64,000 nt of DNA from Terrimonas rubra (GCF_042686025.1 NZ_JBHUOZ010000001.1:1302001-1366000), one strand, 5' to 3'; counted from the first letter of the stretch, positions 25,521 through 36,000 are shown. Made by a program: numbers and translations. Notes: generated by a model from the letters alone, not told the origin.

Positions 25521-26156
25521 TCAGATAAACTTGTTTTCCCTGGCAGCCCTGATGGCTTCTTCTTTTGAATGTACATCCAGTTTGTGGTAGATATTTTTGA
25601 TATGTGTTTTGATGGTCTCGGCATCTACATGCAGTTCATCGGCAATGGACTTCCTGCTTTTGCCTTCGGCTATATGTTTGAGTACTTCGGTTTCTCTTTT
25701 AGATAAAGGGGAATCTATATTCTTTCGAAAGGAGTTCATTACCAGCCTGGCTACATTGGCGCTCATAGCCCCGCCGGAGGCGATCACATCTTTAATAGCT
25801 AATAATATCCTTTCAGCGGGTGTATTCTTCGTGAGATAACCGGCCGCACCGTTATTCAGGGCTTTAAAAATAATCTCCTCCTGCTCATGAACGGTCAGCA
25901 TTACAATATGTACTCCGGGTAATAATTTTTTAATGGCTGGTATGGCATCCACACCTGATATACCAGGCAGGGTTATATCCAGCAAAATAACATCCGGTGC
26001 ATCTTGGGCCAGGTTTGGAGCTGCCGCTTCAATAGAAGAATAAGTGTTTACAACCTGTATTTCCTCCTGGCCATCAAAAAGGTACTCATAACTTTTCCGG
26101 ATGGTGGCATCATCCTCTATCAGTACCAGTAATATGGTTGTATTTTTTTGATCCAT
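25521..26156 (-). CDS. Response regulator, NarL/FixJ (LuxR) type
   Basis: 211-residue two-component response regulator. The receiver domain at about 8-125 has the acidic pair Asp15-Asp16, the phospho-acceptor Asp60 (ILLDITLPGISG) and the switch Lys in GYLTKNTPAER. The LuxR-type helix-turn-helix is at about 148-205 (LSKRETEVLKHIAEGKSRKSIADELHVDAETIKTHIKNIYHKLDV). It is the last gene of the unit with the kinase at 26971 and a hydrolase, and is followed by the receptor genes. It probably controls those receptors through the ATCCCCC palindromes. Confidence 0.95.
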   Translation of the reverse strand: MDQKNTTILLVLIEDDATIRKSYEYLFDGQEEIQVVNTYSSIEAAAPNLAQDAPDVILLDITLPGISGVDAIPAIKKLLPGVHIVMLTVHEQEEIIFKALNNGAAGYLTKNTPAERILLAIKDVIASGGAMSANVARLVMNSFRKNIDSPLSKRETEVLKHIAEGKSRKSIADELHVDAETIKTHIKNIYHKLDVHSKEEAIRAARENKFI

Positions 26157-26176
26157 GTATAGGCTGTTGAGCGGGT

Positions 26177-26941
26177 TTATTTTTTCAGGTATGACAGTAT
26201 ATTACCTGTTATATACTTACGTTCTTCCTCACTGGCATCATTATCCATATGACTATGATTGATATTGGTGAATTGGATCGTCATATTATATTGTTTGATT
26301 TCTGCTTCACCGGGTAACACCTGCTCATCGGCAGGATAGTCATTGGATCGTAAACTGAAAACCTGTGGCTTTTTTGTCCTGGGTAATTGCATTCGCCGGT
26401 TATCCAGTGTGATCAGTTTATGCACCAGCCCGGGATGCCGGTGTGTGAACAATGCTGCCATGTCACCACCGTTGGAATGGCCAATTACTGCCAGTTGATC
26501 ATAATGGAGGGCAGGATAAGTTGCCTTGATCTTATCCAGTACATAATAGATGTTTTCAGCTCCTCTTTGCCAGTTCGGCATCCTTGTTTCACGGATATTG
26601 CCGGTTGTGGGCAGCAACTCATCGGTAGGTAATTCATGCTGGATACTGATAACAAAATAACCTTTCGCGGCTAAAAATTCTGTCAGGTAAGAATAAAGAA
26701 GGTAGTCTCCACCCTGGTTGGCGCCATACCCATGGTTAAAGATAACCGGGATATTGTTAGCCTGCTGTTTATCAACGGGCTGATAAATGGCCACCGGTAT
26801 TTCCCTTTTCCTGTTTTCATCTACATACCGCAGGGTATCCGGTTGTATAACGGATTGAGTTTCCTTTGTCATTTGTGTATGCCTGCTCACACATTGTGTA
26901 AAGAGTAAACCTGATAAAAACAAGAGAAAAATTTGTTTCAT
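26177..26941 (-). CDS. Alpha/beta hydrolase lipoprotein (dienelactone/chlorophyllase-like)
   Basis: 254 residues with a lipoprotein-type N-terminus (FLLFLSGLLFTQC, cysteine at residue 17). Alpha/beta hydrolase features: VIFNHGYGANQGGDYLL near residue 70, nucleophile elbow GHSNGGDMAALFTH, an acid region (LDNRRMQLPRTKKPQVFSLRSNDYPADEQVL) and a C-terminal His (INHSHMDNDAS). The substrate is unknown. It sits between the sensor kinase gene (29 nt away) and the response regulator gene (20 nt away), so the three are almost certainly one transcript. It might act on the molecule sensed by the kinase. Confidence 0.88.
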   Translation of the reverse strand: MKQIFLLFLSGLLFTQCVSRHTQMTKETQSVIQPDTLRYVDENRKREIPVAIYQPVDKQQANNIPVIFNHGYGANQGGDYLLYSYLTEFLAAKGYFVISIQHELPTDELLPTTGNIRETRMPNWQRGAENIYYVLDKIKATYPALHYDQLAVIGHSNGGDMAALFTHRHPGLVHKLITLDNRRMQLPRTKKPQVFSLRSNDYPADEQVLPGEAEIKQYNMTIQFTNINHSHMDNDASEEERKYITGNILSYLKK

Positions 26942-26970
26942 AATAATAGCGCCTTACAGGCTAATAGTTT

Positions 26971-29937
26971 TTAATATTTATTTATTAAAGGTATCCGAAC
27001 GGTTAATTGTGTGCCTTGATTGATTTTGCTGTCAACCGTAAAACTCCCGTTTAATCTTTCTGCCCGGTTTTTCATATTTACCAGGCCGCTTCCTCTGCCG
27101 GGAACATTATCATCAAGGCCCTTACCATCATCCTGCATCAGCAAGGTAAGCATGGGTTTATCGTATATGGCTTTTATATGCACTTCTTTGGCAGACGCAT
27201 GTTTAATAATATTATTCATGGCTTCTTTTACGATCATGATAAGATTGCGGTTATAGTCCGGTGGAAGCTCAACGGTATTCATTTCAGGCAAAAGGCCATC
27301 CATGGAAAACTTTATGCCTGTATATTGAAACAGGTCGTGACACAGGTATTCTATACGTTCCAACACTTCCAGTAAATTATCACTGTCGGGTTTTAATGAC
27401 CAGATAATGTCCCGGGCATCGGTGTATAAGGCCGCTGCATTTTCTTTAATGGCTATCGCTAATGCCATCGTTTCTTCTTCTTTGTTATCCAGTTTTTTCT
27501 CCAATACACCGGCCAGTAATCCTATCCGGGTGAGTTTATTCCCCACTTCATCATGAAAGTCTTCAGCTGTTTTCATACGCATCCGTTGCTGTTCTTCTTG
27601 TTTTACTTTTTCCAGGTCAGCCGCTCTTTTTCTTTTCCATTGCATACGGAAATATTGAATGCTGATACCCAGTAATACCAGGCTTACTATGGCCAATACC
27701 CGGAACCAGGCGGACTCGTAAAAAGGAGGGTGGATGGTAAATGTATAGTGGAGGGGAGTACACCATTCGCCATTACCGGCCCTGGCCCTTAGCAGTAAAG
27801 TATATTTACCTGGTGACAAGGATGAGAAACTAACGCTGTTATACATGGAAGGGGCTGACCAGCCTGTATCGCTGCCTTGCAGGTAATACTGGTAACTGAT
27901 ATCATCTGCCGCTCCGAAATTGATGGCTATGAAATCAAAACTAAGATTGTGCTGATCATGTGTCAGGTTAAGCGAAGCAGGTATGGTATACCATTGGTCG
28001 TTGCTATTAACTGAACCTGTGTCCCGCAGGGGTTTACCAAAAAGGTTGACAGATTGCAAAAGCACTTCCTGTACACCGGCGGGTGGTACTGTACTGTTTT
28101 CACGGTATACAAAAACACCACTGGTGGTACCATAATAGATAGCGCTATCGGCTGTTTCCAGGAAAGCATTCTTATTGGCTTCCATACCAAACATTCCCTG
28201 CGATTTACCAAAGCGTTCAACAGACCGGATATGATGGTCCTTTGTTATGGTAATAGCGGCCAGGCCATAACCTGTACCCACCCAATACCTGTCTTTACTG
28301 TCACGGAAAAGACTGTACACAACGTTAGAGGGCAGGCCGTCTTCTTTGGTGATGGTGGTAAGGATGGTATCTTTTTCTTTGTTCCAGATAAGAATGCCAT
28401 CACCATTGGTCTGTAACCAGTAGTTTTTATCCTTATCCTGCATCATACCCGTTACCTGTTTTTCTTTGAAAAGGGGAAGTTTTGAGGCGGGGTATATACT
28501 GTCTGTTTTGTTTATCAGAAACAAACCCTCGCCGGTAGCTACCAATACCTCATCGCCAGCTGGCGCAAATCCCCAGGTAATGCCTGTGGTTTTTACAGGC
28601 TGGTACCTGTAATTTTCTATATATCCAAAGCCGGTTGACGCCGCTACCCATAATCTTTTATGAACATCGGTAAACAGCTCACCAATAGCAGCCTTATTTA
28701 CCAGCGCTTCGTTATTATAACAGGGAATAAATTGTTTCCCATTATAATACAAAGCACCGCCCCGGTACGTACCTATCCAGTACCGTCCGTTCCCGTCCAT
28801 GGCGGCCGACATAACCTGTAATCCATTTGCCGGTATCTGTGGATAAGGAGTAATACGACCCTTCTCCAAACTAACCACTCCTCCGTATGTGGCTATCCAT
28901 ATCCTTTGCCCGTCTTTTACCAGTGACATGGCAACCGGATCGGGTAAACCGCTGGCTTCGTTATAAAAAGTAAACCTGTCACCCGAATACCGGAAAATGC
29001 CTTGCCCGTCTGATGCGATCCAGGTATTATTTTCCCTGTCGCAAAAAATAAACTGTGTGCGTGCATCCGTAAAACCATTTTTTTTCTGAAAGTAAATAAG
29101 TGTCCGGTCAGGTTTTACCAGGTATGTGCCGCTGGCACTGCCCAGCCATAGATTGCCCTGCTTATCATTGGCTAATGCCGTAATGGTTGTTTCGTCCCAG
29201 CCCTGTGATTGCAATAAGGTATCCGGGATAATGCTTTGTCCGTTGCTGCGATAGATGCCTTTGTTGGTAAGAATAACTGCTCCTGCATGGTTAACCAGCA
29301 GGCGCCTTACCCTTAAGTTGTTTTTGTCTGTACCCGTGAAGGTAATATTAGTCCATCCTTTTTTATCCAGTATAAAAATACCTTTGTTCAATGTGCCGCA
29401 CCATAATATTCCTGAAGGATGTACCCCTATGGCCGTGATGACAATGGAGGAGTCCGCAGCTGGCAATACTCTTTCCGCTTTATGATTGTTCAGCTTAAAG
29501 AGTTTACCTCTTGCCAATGCGTATAGGCTGCCTGTTGAATCGGCAACCAACTGGCCTACAATATTATCCCTGGCTTCCAGGTTTAAAGTAGCCGTAACAA
29601 ATTTTTTTCCATTGTAAAAAGAGAGCCCTTTGTCAGTACCAAACCACATATTGCCTTTGTTATCGCAGGCCAATGAAATGACAATATTGGATGGCAGTCC
29701 TTCCTTGGTAGTAAAATGTACAAATCGTTTTCCGTCGTAACGGGAAACGCCCCCCTGGGTACTTATCCATAAATGGCCCTGTTTATCCTGGGTAATGCCG
29801 CCTGCCTGTGATTGTATTAACCCTTCGTTGACAGAAAGGTTAAAGAAATTATATTGTTGTGCATACAGCTTTCCAGCCAGTGTAAACATACACAGGAGCA
29901 ACAACGATACAGTACCATTGTATATGCTTGTACGCAT
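26971..29937 (-). CDS. Propeller/Y_Y_Y sensor histidine kinase
   Basis: 988-residue membrane kinase. A signal peptide (1-26) is followed by two-component-regulator beta-propeller repeats to about residue 640 (for example LIQSQAGGITQDKQGHLWISTQGGVSRYDGKRF and GLPSNVVYSLFRDSKDRYWVGT), then a Y_Y_Y domain at about 665-735, one transmembrane helix at about 744-763, a HisKA_3 domain with phospho-acceptor His795 (AEDFHDEVGNKLTR), and an HATPase at about 890-988 (NIIKHASAKEVHIK, DDGKGLD, GSGLVNMKNRAERLNGSF). Unlike the one-piece hybrid systems of Bacteroides it has no receiver or HTH and pairs with the separate regulator at 25521. The periplasmic part likely senses a glycan or peptide. Confidence 0.95.
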   Translation of the reverse strand: MRTSIYNGTVSLLLLCMFTLAGKLYAQQYNFFNLSVNEGLIQSQAGGITQDKQGHLWISTQGGVSRYDGKRFVHFTTKEGLPSNIVISLACDNKGNMWFGTDKGLSFYNGKKFVTATLNLEARDNIVGQLVADSTGSLYALARGKLFKLNNHKAERVLPAADSSIVITAIGVHPSGILWCGTLNKGIFILDKKGWTNITFTGTDKNNLRVRRLLVNHAGAVILTNKGIYRSNGQSIIPDTLLQSQGWDETTITALANDKQGNLWLGSASGTYLVKPDRTLIYFQKKNGFTDARTQFIFCDRENNTWIASDGQGIFRYSGDRFTFYNEASGLPDPVAMSLVKDGQRIWIATYGGVVSLEKGRITPYPQIPANGLQVMSAAMDGNGRYWIGTYRGGALYYNGKQFIPCYNNEALVNKAAIGELFTDVHKRLWVAASTGFGYIENYRYQPVKTTGITWGFAPAGDEVLVATGEGLFLINKTDSIYPASKLPLFKEKQVTGMMQDKDKNYWLQTNGDGILIWNKEKDTILTTITKEDGLPSNVVYSLFRDSKDRYWVGTGYGLAAITITKDHHIRSVERFGKSQGMFGMEANKNAFLETADSAIYYGTTSGVFVYRENSTVPPAGVQEVLLQSVNLFGKPLRDTGSVNSNDQWYTIPASLNLTHDQHNLSFDFIAINFGAADDISYQYYLQGSDTGWSAPSMYNSVSFSSLSPGKYTLLLRARAGNGEWCTPLHYTFTIHPPFYESAWFRVLAIVSLVLLGISIQYFRMQWKRKRAADLEKVKQEEQQRMRMKTAEDFHDEVGNKLTRIGLLAGVLEKKLDNKEEETMALAIAIKENAAALYTDARDIIWSLKPDSDNLLEVLERIEYLCHDLFQYTGIKFSMDGLLPEMNTVELPPDYNRNLIMIVKEAMNNIIKHASAKEVHIKAIYDKPMLTLLMQDDGKGLDDNVPGRGSGLVNMKNRAERLNGSFTVDSKINQGTQLTVRIPLINKY

Positions 29938-30035
29938 AAGAAAAGACTAAGACTTTGCTGATTGAATAACTAAGGTAAAACTATCCGGAAATTGTTATTT
30001 ACCATTTATAAAAAAGGACAAGCTAAATTATTCCT

Positions 30036-30069
30036 GGCTGGGTCTAGAGCGGAAGACCCGGCTGAGAAG
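30036..30069 (+). repeat. REP hairpin, family 1, copy near the histidine kinase
   Basis: GGCTGGGTCTAGAGCGGAAG followed by ACCCGGCTGAGAA. GGGTCT pairs with AGACCC, and the GGCTGAGAA tail is shared with the RAYT-associated hairpins 10 kb away. Confidence 0.6.
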
Positions 30070-30077
30070 CTGAATAG

Positions 30078-30140
30078 TATTCCTGCAGCTGAAGAGTGCG
30101 ACGCAACGACAGCTGATAGTAGTAATGTGGCCGGTTACAT
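30078..30140 (+). repeat. Dispersed intergenic repeat, family 2, copy B
   Basis: TATTCCTGCAGCTGAAGAGT, then GCGACGCAACGACAGCTGAT and AGTAGTAATGTGGCCGGTTA; strong match to copy A (45769-45820) and to the complement of copy C (25333-25393). It lies directly after a REP hairpin of family 1. Confidence 0.65.
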
Positions 30141-30214
30141 AATAAGACATAAAAAAACCGGAGTATAAACATACCACCGGTTACCTTAATCATAGCAAAC
30201 AATCAACAAAAGCG

Positions 30215-31324
30215 TTATAGCCCGGCTAAAAAGTTGCTGCTTACATAATCCACAACCGAGCTCAGGTTGCGGCTTTGTTCGTAAACGGCTAATTGCCTGT
30301 CGGCGCCGGTACCATGTTCCAATATCTTATGAACGTATTGTACCCGGTGGCGGCTGCCAAGATGGTCCAATACGGGATCAATAAAATCTAATAATTCATA
30401 AATAAGCGCACGGGTATTTACTTCTTCTTCTTTACCAAAGTCAATTAAATAACCGTCAATACCATAGCGGCTGGCACGCCATTTATTTTCGTTCAGTAAA
30501 GGGCGGGAGTATTGCATAAAGTTCAGGTTTTTACTGCGCAGCATATAGATGCGTGCACATACGGCCTGAAATAATGCTGCCATCGCAATGGTCTCATCCA
30601 CGGTCATGGGTATATCGCAGATGCGGAACTCAACCGTATTAAAGAAAGGATGCACCCTCAGGTCCCACCATATCTTTTTGGCATTATCAATACAATTGGT
30701 TTTGATCAGCAGCTTGACATAGTTGTCATAAGCCTCTATGCTTTCAAATGCATCGGGTATGCCGGTACGCGGAAATTTATCAAATACTTTGGTGCGGAAA
30801 GATTTATAGCCTGTGCTCCGTCCCTCCCAGAAAGGAGAGTTAGTACTTAAGGCATAAATATGTGGTAAAAAATAACGGGTGCTGTTGGCAATATGGTTGG
30901 CCATTTCACGGGTTTCCATACCTACGTGTACGTGCAGACCAAAAATTAAGTTACTGCGTGCCGCCTCCTGTAATTCGTTTACAATTTCGCTGTAACGCAC
31001 GTGGTCGGTTATCAGCTGGCTTTCCCAATGGCTGAACGGGTGTGTACCCGATGCGCCCATGGCCAGTCCCAGGCTATCGGCAATGCCGGCAATGGTGGTA
31101 CGCAGGGTCGATACATCACGGAATGCTTCATCCACATCCTGGCAGATATCGGTACCCACTTCCACAACAGCCTGGTGCATCTCGGCTTTCACTTTATCCT
31201 TGATCACTTTTTGTCCTTCCTGGACAATTTTTTGTTCATGACTTTTCAATTCCTTCGTCACGGGATCTAAAACCATGTATTCCTCTTCTACACCTACGGT
31301 AAAAGTTTTATAGTTTAATGTCAT
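30215..31324 (-). CDS. Carboxylate-amine ligase, GCS2 family (YbdK-like)
   Basis: 369-residue ATP-dependent ligase of the glutamate-cysteine ligase 2 superfamily (YbdK-type). Motifs: VGVEEEYMVLDPVTKEL at the start, MHQAVVEVGTDICQDV near residue 50, GTHPFSHW near 93, GLHVHVGMETREMANHI, DLRVHPFFNTVEFRICDIPMTVDE, and NKWRASRYGIDGYLIDFG. The family joins an amino group to a carboxylate, classically forming gamma-glutamyl bonds, although YbdK homologues often have other substrates. It is downstream of an ATP-grasp gene on the same strand (130 nt apart), which suggests a shared peptide-like product. Confidence 0.92.
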   Translation of the reverse strand: MTLNYKTFTVGVEEEYMVLDPVTKELKSHEQKIVQEGQKVIKDKVKAEMHQAVVEVGTDICQDVDEAFRDVSTLRTTIAGIADSLGLAMGASGTHPFSHWESQLITDHVRYSEIVNELQEAARSNLIFGLHVHVGMETREMANHIANSTRYFLPHIYALSTNSPFWEGRSTGYKSFRTKVFDKFPRTGIPDAFESIEAYDNYVKLLIKTNCIDNAKKIWWDLRVHPFFNTVEFRICDIPMTVDETIAMAALFQAVCARIYMLRSKNLNFMQYSRPLLNENKWRASRYGIDGYLIDFGKEEEVNTRALIYELLDFIDPVLDHLGSRHRVQYVHKILEHGTGADRQLAVYEQSRNLSSVVDYVSSNFLAGL

Positions 31325-31385
31325 AACAGTTGATGGTGTTATTAAAATATCAGGTAGCTGCTTGTTTACGGTTCAATGTATGGTT

Positions 31386-31441
31386 GGTTCATAGATCATG
31401 GTTAATGGATCATAGATGATTCACATGCACCATGATCTATG
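31386..31441 (+). repeat. Heptamer-phased array S3 with 16-bp inverted repeat
   Basis: Eight consecutive 7-mers: GGTTCAT AGATCAT GGTTAAT GGATCAT AGATGAT TCACATG CACCATG ATCTATG. The ends also make a perfect 16-bp inverted repeat (31387-31402 with 31429-31444), so the RNA would form a strong hairpin 11 nt after the stop of the ATP-grasp gene. Confidence 0.75.
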
Positions 31442-31454
31442 AACAATAAACTAA

Positions 31455-32408
31455 TTACTGTAATGGGGCTTTGGCGCTGGAACGTTTTACATAATCGCCC
31501 CAGGTGAGGTTGTCAACGCCATCTACCTGTGCCAGCGCTTTTTCAATGGCATAATTGGCTGAGGTCTCTACCACCCATTCAAAATTCTCTTCACCTACAC
31601 TGGTTCTTTCTGCATCCGGCGCAGGGTTACAAAAATCAATGGCATAAGGCACACCATTACGTACGGCCAGTTCTACGGTATTAAAATCGTAGCCCAGGTA
31701 GCGGTTTATTTTTAAAACAATATCCGTCATCTCTTGTAACTTCTCCGGCGTAGGCGCAAAATCAGCCACATAACGCAGGTGATGCGGGTTGCGTGGCTCA
31801 TAGGGCATGATGCGTACGTATTTGCCGCCGATGCAGTAACAACGGTAGTATTCTTCAAACACAATTTCCTCCTGTAACAACATAACCAGTTGCCCGGTTT
31901 CGCTGTGTTTGCGGAAAAAATCATCGGCGCTGTCCAACCGGTAAACGTGTTTCCAGCCGCCCCCCGCAAAGGGTTTCATATATGCCGGGAAACCAACATA
32001 ATTAAAAATGCTTTCCCAGTCCATGGGGTAGGCCAGGTTACTGAATGATTCATTAGACGTATCGTCCGGCAGATCGCGTGAAGGGATGATCGCTGTTTTA
32101 GGAACCGGTACACCTACCTGGGTCATTAAACAGTTATTAAAGTATTTATCGTCAGCGCTCCACCAGAAAGGATTGTTGATAACGGCGGTGCCTGTAACGG
32201 CAGCATTCTTTAACCAGGTACGGTAAAACGGCACATCCTGGGAAATACGGTCAATAATAACAGCATAACCACTGCTAACGCCCTGCATGGCTTTATTAAT
32301 ACTCACCGGTTCGGCAATAATGCCATCAATATTTTTGCTATTTACCCGGGCAACAAATGCTTCGGGAAAAGAACGTTCCTTACCATGTAATACTCCAATT
32401 TTCTTCAT
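31455..32408 (-). CDS. ATP-grasp domain protein
   Basis: 317 residues, ATP-grasp fold. An N-terminal pre-ATP-grasp part (MKKIGVLHGKERSFPEAFVARVNS; YAVIIDRISQDVPFY) is followed by ATP-binding regions (FPAYMKPFAGGGWKHVYRL with the phosphate-binding Lys; LLQEEIVFEEYYRCYCIGGKYVRIMPY) and the metal site near the end (NTVELAVRNGVPYAIDFCNPAPDAE). Such enzymes activate a carboxylate by phosphorylation and join it to an amine. Directly upstream of the GCS2-type ligase and probably in the same pathway; the product is unknown. Confidence 0.85.
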   Translation of the reverse strand: MKKIGVLHGKERSFPEAFVARVNSKNIDGIIAEPVSINKAMQGVSSGYAVIIDRISQDVPFYRTWLKNAAVTGTAVINNPFWWSADDKYFNNCLMTQVGVPVPKTAIIPSRDLPDDTSNESFSNLAYPMDWESIFNYVGFPAYMKPFAGGGWKHVYRLDSADDFFRKHSETGQLVMLLQEEIVFEEYYRCYCIGGKYVRIMPYEPRNPHHLRYVADFAPTPEKLQEMTDIVLKINRYLGYDFNTVELAVRNGVPYAIDFCNPAPDAERTSVGEENFEWVVETSANYAIEKALAQVDGVDNLTWGDYVKRSSAKAPLQ

Positions 32409-33059
32409 AGTTGTTAAGCTGTTTTGATTTTTTTAAAAAGCCGTTAGCATCCTGAACGCATCCATTAAAGGCGGCTTTCCAAATATATTTTTTCGGCTGC
32501 ACATAAACAAATAATAAATTATACAGGTAAAAAGGCCTCTTTGCCGGGTATTTGGGGATTAAAACAAGCATGGGAACCATAATACCGGGCTATTAAGTAA
32601 TAAAACCATTGGGTGGGACATATAATGATAATTGTCAAAAAAGTAGCCAGGCCATGCATCATTAAAATACATTCAAAAAAGTATAACGGAGCCTGGGTGT
32701 GATCAGGGGAGCAATGAAAAAACTTTGTGTTGCATTATACATAACCATACCTGTAAAATTGCAGCGACTTAATAAATATACATAGGGTTAAAAATAAAAA
32801 GCAGACAGTGCAGGAAAGTTAGTCTATAAAACACTTATAGTTTTATAGTCATACTATAACGATTTTTTTATTGCCATATGTTTACTCTTAATCCGGGGTC
32901 TCATGCCCCTTTACACGACTGTGTTCCCCTGCGTCATTCTTTCGTTCAGCATACGACAATCATTAAAGATCGGTTTATCCGGAACGATGTTCCTGCACAC
33001 CTGATTACCATTTACCACCAGTAATGTATTCCTGTTCACCAATCAATTAAACTGTTAGT
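32409..33059. other. Long intergenic region upstream of the giant T9SS protein (651 bp)
   Basis: AT-rich, no convincing gene; a 48-codon frame at 32878-33024 has no recognisable features. A perfect 9-bp inverted repeat, CTATAAAAC (32824-32832) and GTTTTATAG (32840-32848) with a 7-nt loop, is a candidate operator. The length and position suggest a long regulated leader for the gene at 33060. Confidence 0.5.
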
Positions 33060-36000
33060 ATGATGAAAAAAATTGTACAACTACCCGTTTTTACGAAGGT
33101 GTTGTTTGTAATGCTTGTACTGTTGCTGAATTACAGTGCAATGGCGCAGTTACCGGCTTTCCCGGGTGCGGAAGGTTTTGGTAAGTTTGCTACCGGTGGC
33201 CGTACAGGCTCGGTATACCGGGTAACCAATTTAAATAATTCAGGTGCAGGCTCACTGCGGGATGCCGTTAGCCAGCCCAACCGGATTGTGGTATTTGATG
33301 TAGCCGGTGTGATACGTATTACCAGCCGCATTGTGGTATCCAACAATATTTATATTGCCGGGCAAACCGCGCCGGGTGAAGGTATTACGGTATATGGTAA
33401 CGGCTGGTCATTCAGTAATGCCCACAATACCATTTGCCGTTACATACGCATACGTATGGGTGCTACCGGCGACAGCGGTAAAGATGCTGTAGGTATTGCA
33501 GATGGAAAAAATATGATATTCGATCATTGTTCCATTTCATGGGGACGTGATGAAACTTTTTCTATCAACTCATCCACCTCAGAAAATATTACCATTCAAA
33601 ATACTATTATGTCGCAGGGGCTGATGACCCACTCTGCAGGCGGACTGATGCAGGCCCCCGGTGGTATTACCCTGTACCGTAATTTATATGTCGACAATCA
33701 AACCCGTAATAATAAAATAAAAGGCATTAACCAGTATGTAAACAACCTGGTGTATAACTGGACCAGCGGTGCCTATATCATGGGCGGTGATTCACAGGGC
33801 GAATCATTTGCGAATGCGGTGGGTAATGTATTTATACAAGGACCGGGTAATGGTACCAGGCCTTTCAGTGTTGGTAATTCCCTATACCATATTTACGAAA
33901 ACGATAACCTGCACGATAATAACCGTAACGGTGTGTTTGATCCTTATGTGATTCCGCAAAATGAGTTTGGCGGTGGCCCGGATTTCCAGGCTACACCATA
34001 TAATTATCCAACCCTGCCTACTGTTGCGGCCAATACTTTACTGGCCGATCTGTTACCCACTGTAGGCGCCAGCTTACCTTACCGTGACCTGGCCGATTAT
34101 TATGTAGTGAACGAAGTAAGGTCATTGGGATTAAGAGGTGAGTTTATTGCCAAAGAAGATGTACTGCCTTTTGGCGCTCCCTCCTCCTGGAACCTTTGGG
34201 CAGGGAATGCCCGTGTGGACACAGACGGTGACGGCATACCAGATAGCTGGGAAACTGCCAATGGCCTGAACCCTGCTTCCCCGGCAGATGCTATGCAGAT
34301 CGCCTCCAACGGTTATACCAATATTGAAAATTATATTAACGGTATTGTGGCTGCTGACTCGCAGGAGTTTTTAAGAGCGCCGCTGAGTTTAAAACGTGAC
34401 TCGGCTACACAGAGCAGTCTGTACTTGTCCTGGTTAGACTATACAGAAAAAGAAACAGGCTATATCATTGAACGCAAGGTAAATGGTGTATTTGTAGAAA
34501 TAGGCCGTACAGCCCCCAATGTGAATACCTATGAGGTAAGTGGCTTGCAACCGGAAGAATCCGGTACTTACCGGGTACGGGCTTTCAACGGCAGTACCGA
34601 ATCGGCTAATTCAAATGAGTTAACGGCTAAAACAAGACCCGTTGAAGTACCGGTTGTTGACCCGGATACTTTTGTCCCAGATCTTACCTGGACAGGAGCT
34701 ACTAACCAACAATGGGATATTAGCACACAAAACTGGGTGAACAGCACCAATACGGCTTCCCTGTTTACCAATGACAGTAAATTATTATTTGGTGAAGCAG
34801 GAGCAGGCGGGCAAACCATACAGGTGCCGGCTACGGTTACTCCCGGCGATATATTGTTTAAATCCGATGGCAATTATACATTGGCGGGACCTGGCATATT
34901 GGCCGGTACCAGCTCGGTAAATAAAACCGGTGCCGGTAGTTTAGTACTTGCTTCAGGCAATACTTATTCGGGTGCTACTGTATTACACAATGGTGTGATA
35001 GCGTTCGGACAACTGGCCCATGGTGGTCAGCCCAGTTCAATAGGTTCATCCTTAAACTATGGCTTTAACTGGGTATGGAAAGGTGGCACCTGGAATTATA
35101 CCGGTGGCAATGCCACTACCGACCGGCAGGCGATCATTGATAAATCCACTGTCTTCTCAGTAGAACAGGCAGGTACTACGGTAACCTTTAACGGAGAGTT
35201 ATCCGGTGTGGGCGGGTTGATCAAAGAAGGCCCCGGCCGTTTATCGCTGCGTGCTGTAAATCCTTATGAAGGAGAAACAGTGATCAAAGGCGGCGTGCTG
35301 GAAGTATACCCTTTAAGTACCGGCACGGAAACGGAAAATATTATTCATAATGGTATGGCACTGGGTACATCCAATATAGTGAAATTTGAAGGCGGTACTT
35401 TAACCAGCCGTGGCGGATCGGACGCATTTTACGAAACCTACCCGATGAGCTTTCATATTAAGGAAGGTACCGAAAATACGTTTGCTCCCCAGCGTACAGC
35501 CAATTTAAAAATGGATGTATCGGGCAGCGGTACATTGAATTACGATATCAGTTACTCCCGTGAACTGATACAGGGCGACTGGAGCGGCTTTACCGGTAAG
35601 TTAAATGCAAACGGCATCGGCACCCTGACCAATGGCGAACGTCCTATGCTTATGATCGACAACGGCGTTGGTTTCCCGAATACCCTGGTGAATGCAACAG
35701 GCAATACCAAGATCACTACCTACTCAAATAACCGGACCTTATACCTGGGCGGACTTTCCGGCACCAGTGGTACCACGCTGGCATCAGGCGATAAAAACGC
35801 CGGAGGTACAGTAACCTGGGTAGTTGGTGGCGCCAATACCAACGAAACATTTGCCGGTGTAATTAATAATGAAGCTTACGGAAGTTCCAGTGCACAGGGT
35901 ACTACGCATATTGTGAAAGAAGGGGAGGGTATATGGCGTTTAACCAATACCAATCCATACAATGGTACTACTACTGTTGAAACCGGTGTACTGGTAGTGA

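Noticed and set aside
32878..33024. 48-codon plus-strand frame upstream of the giant gene
   Set aside because: Low-complexity His/Pro-rich product without signal peptide or family match; more likely leader sequence.
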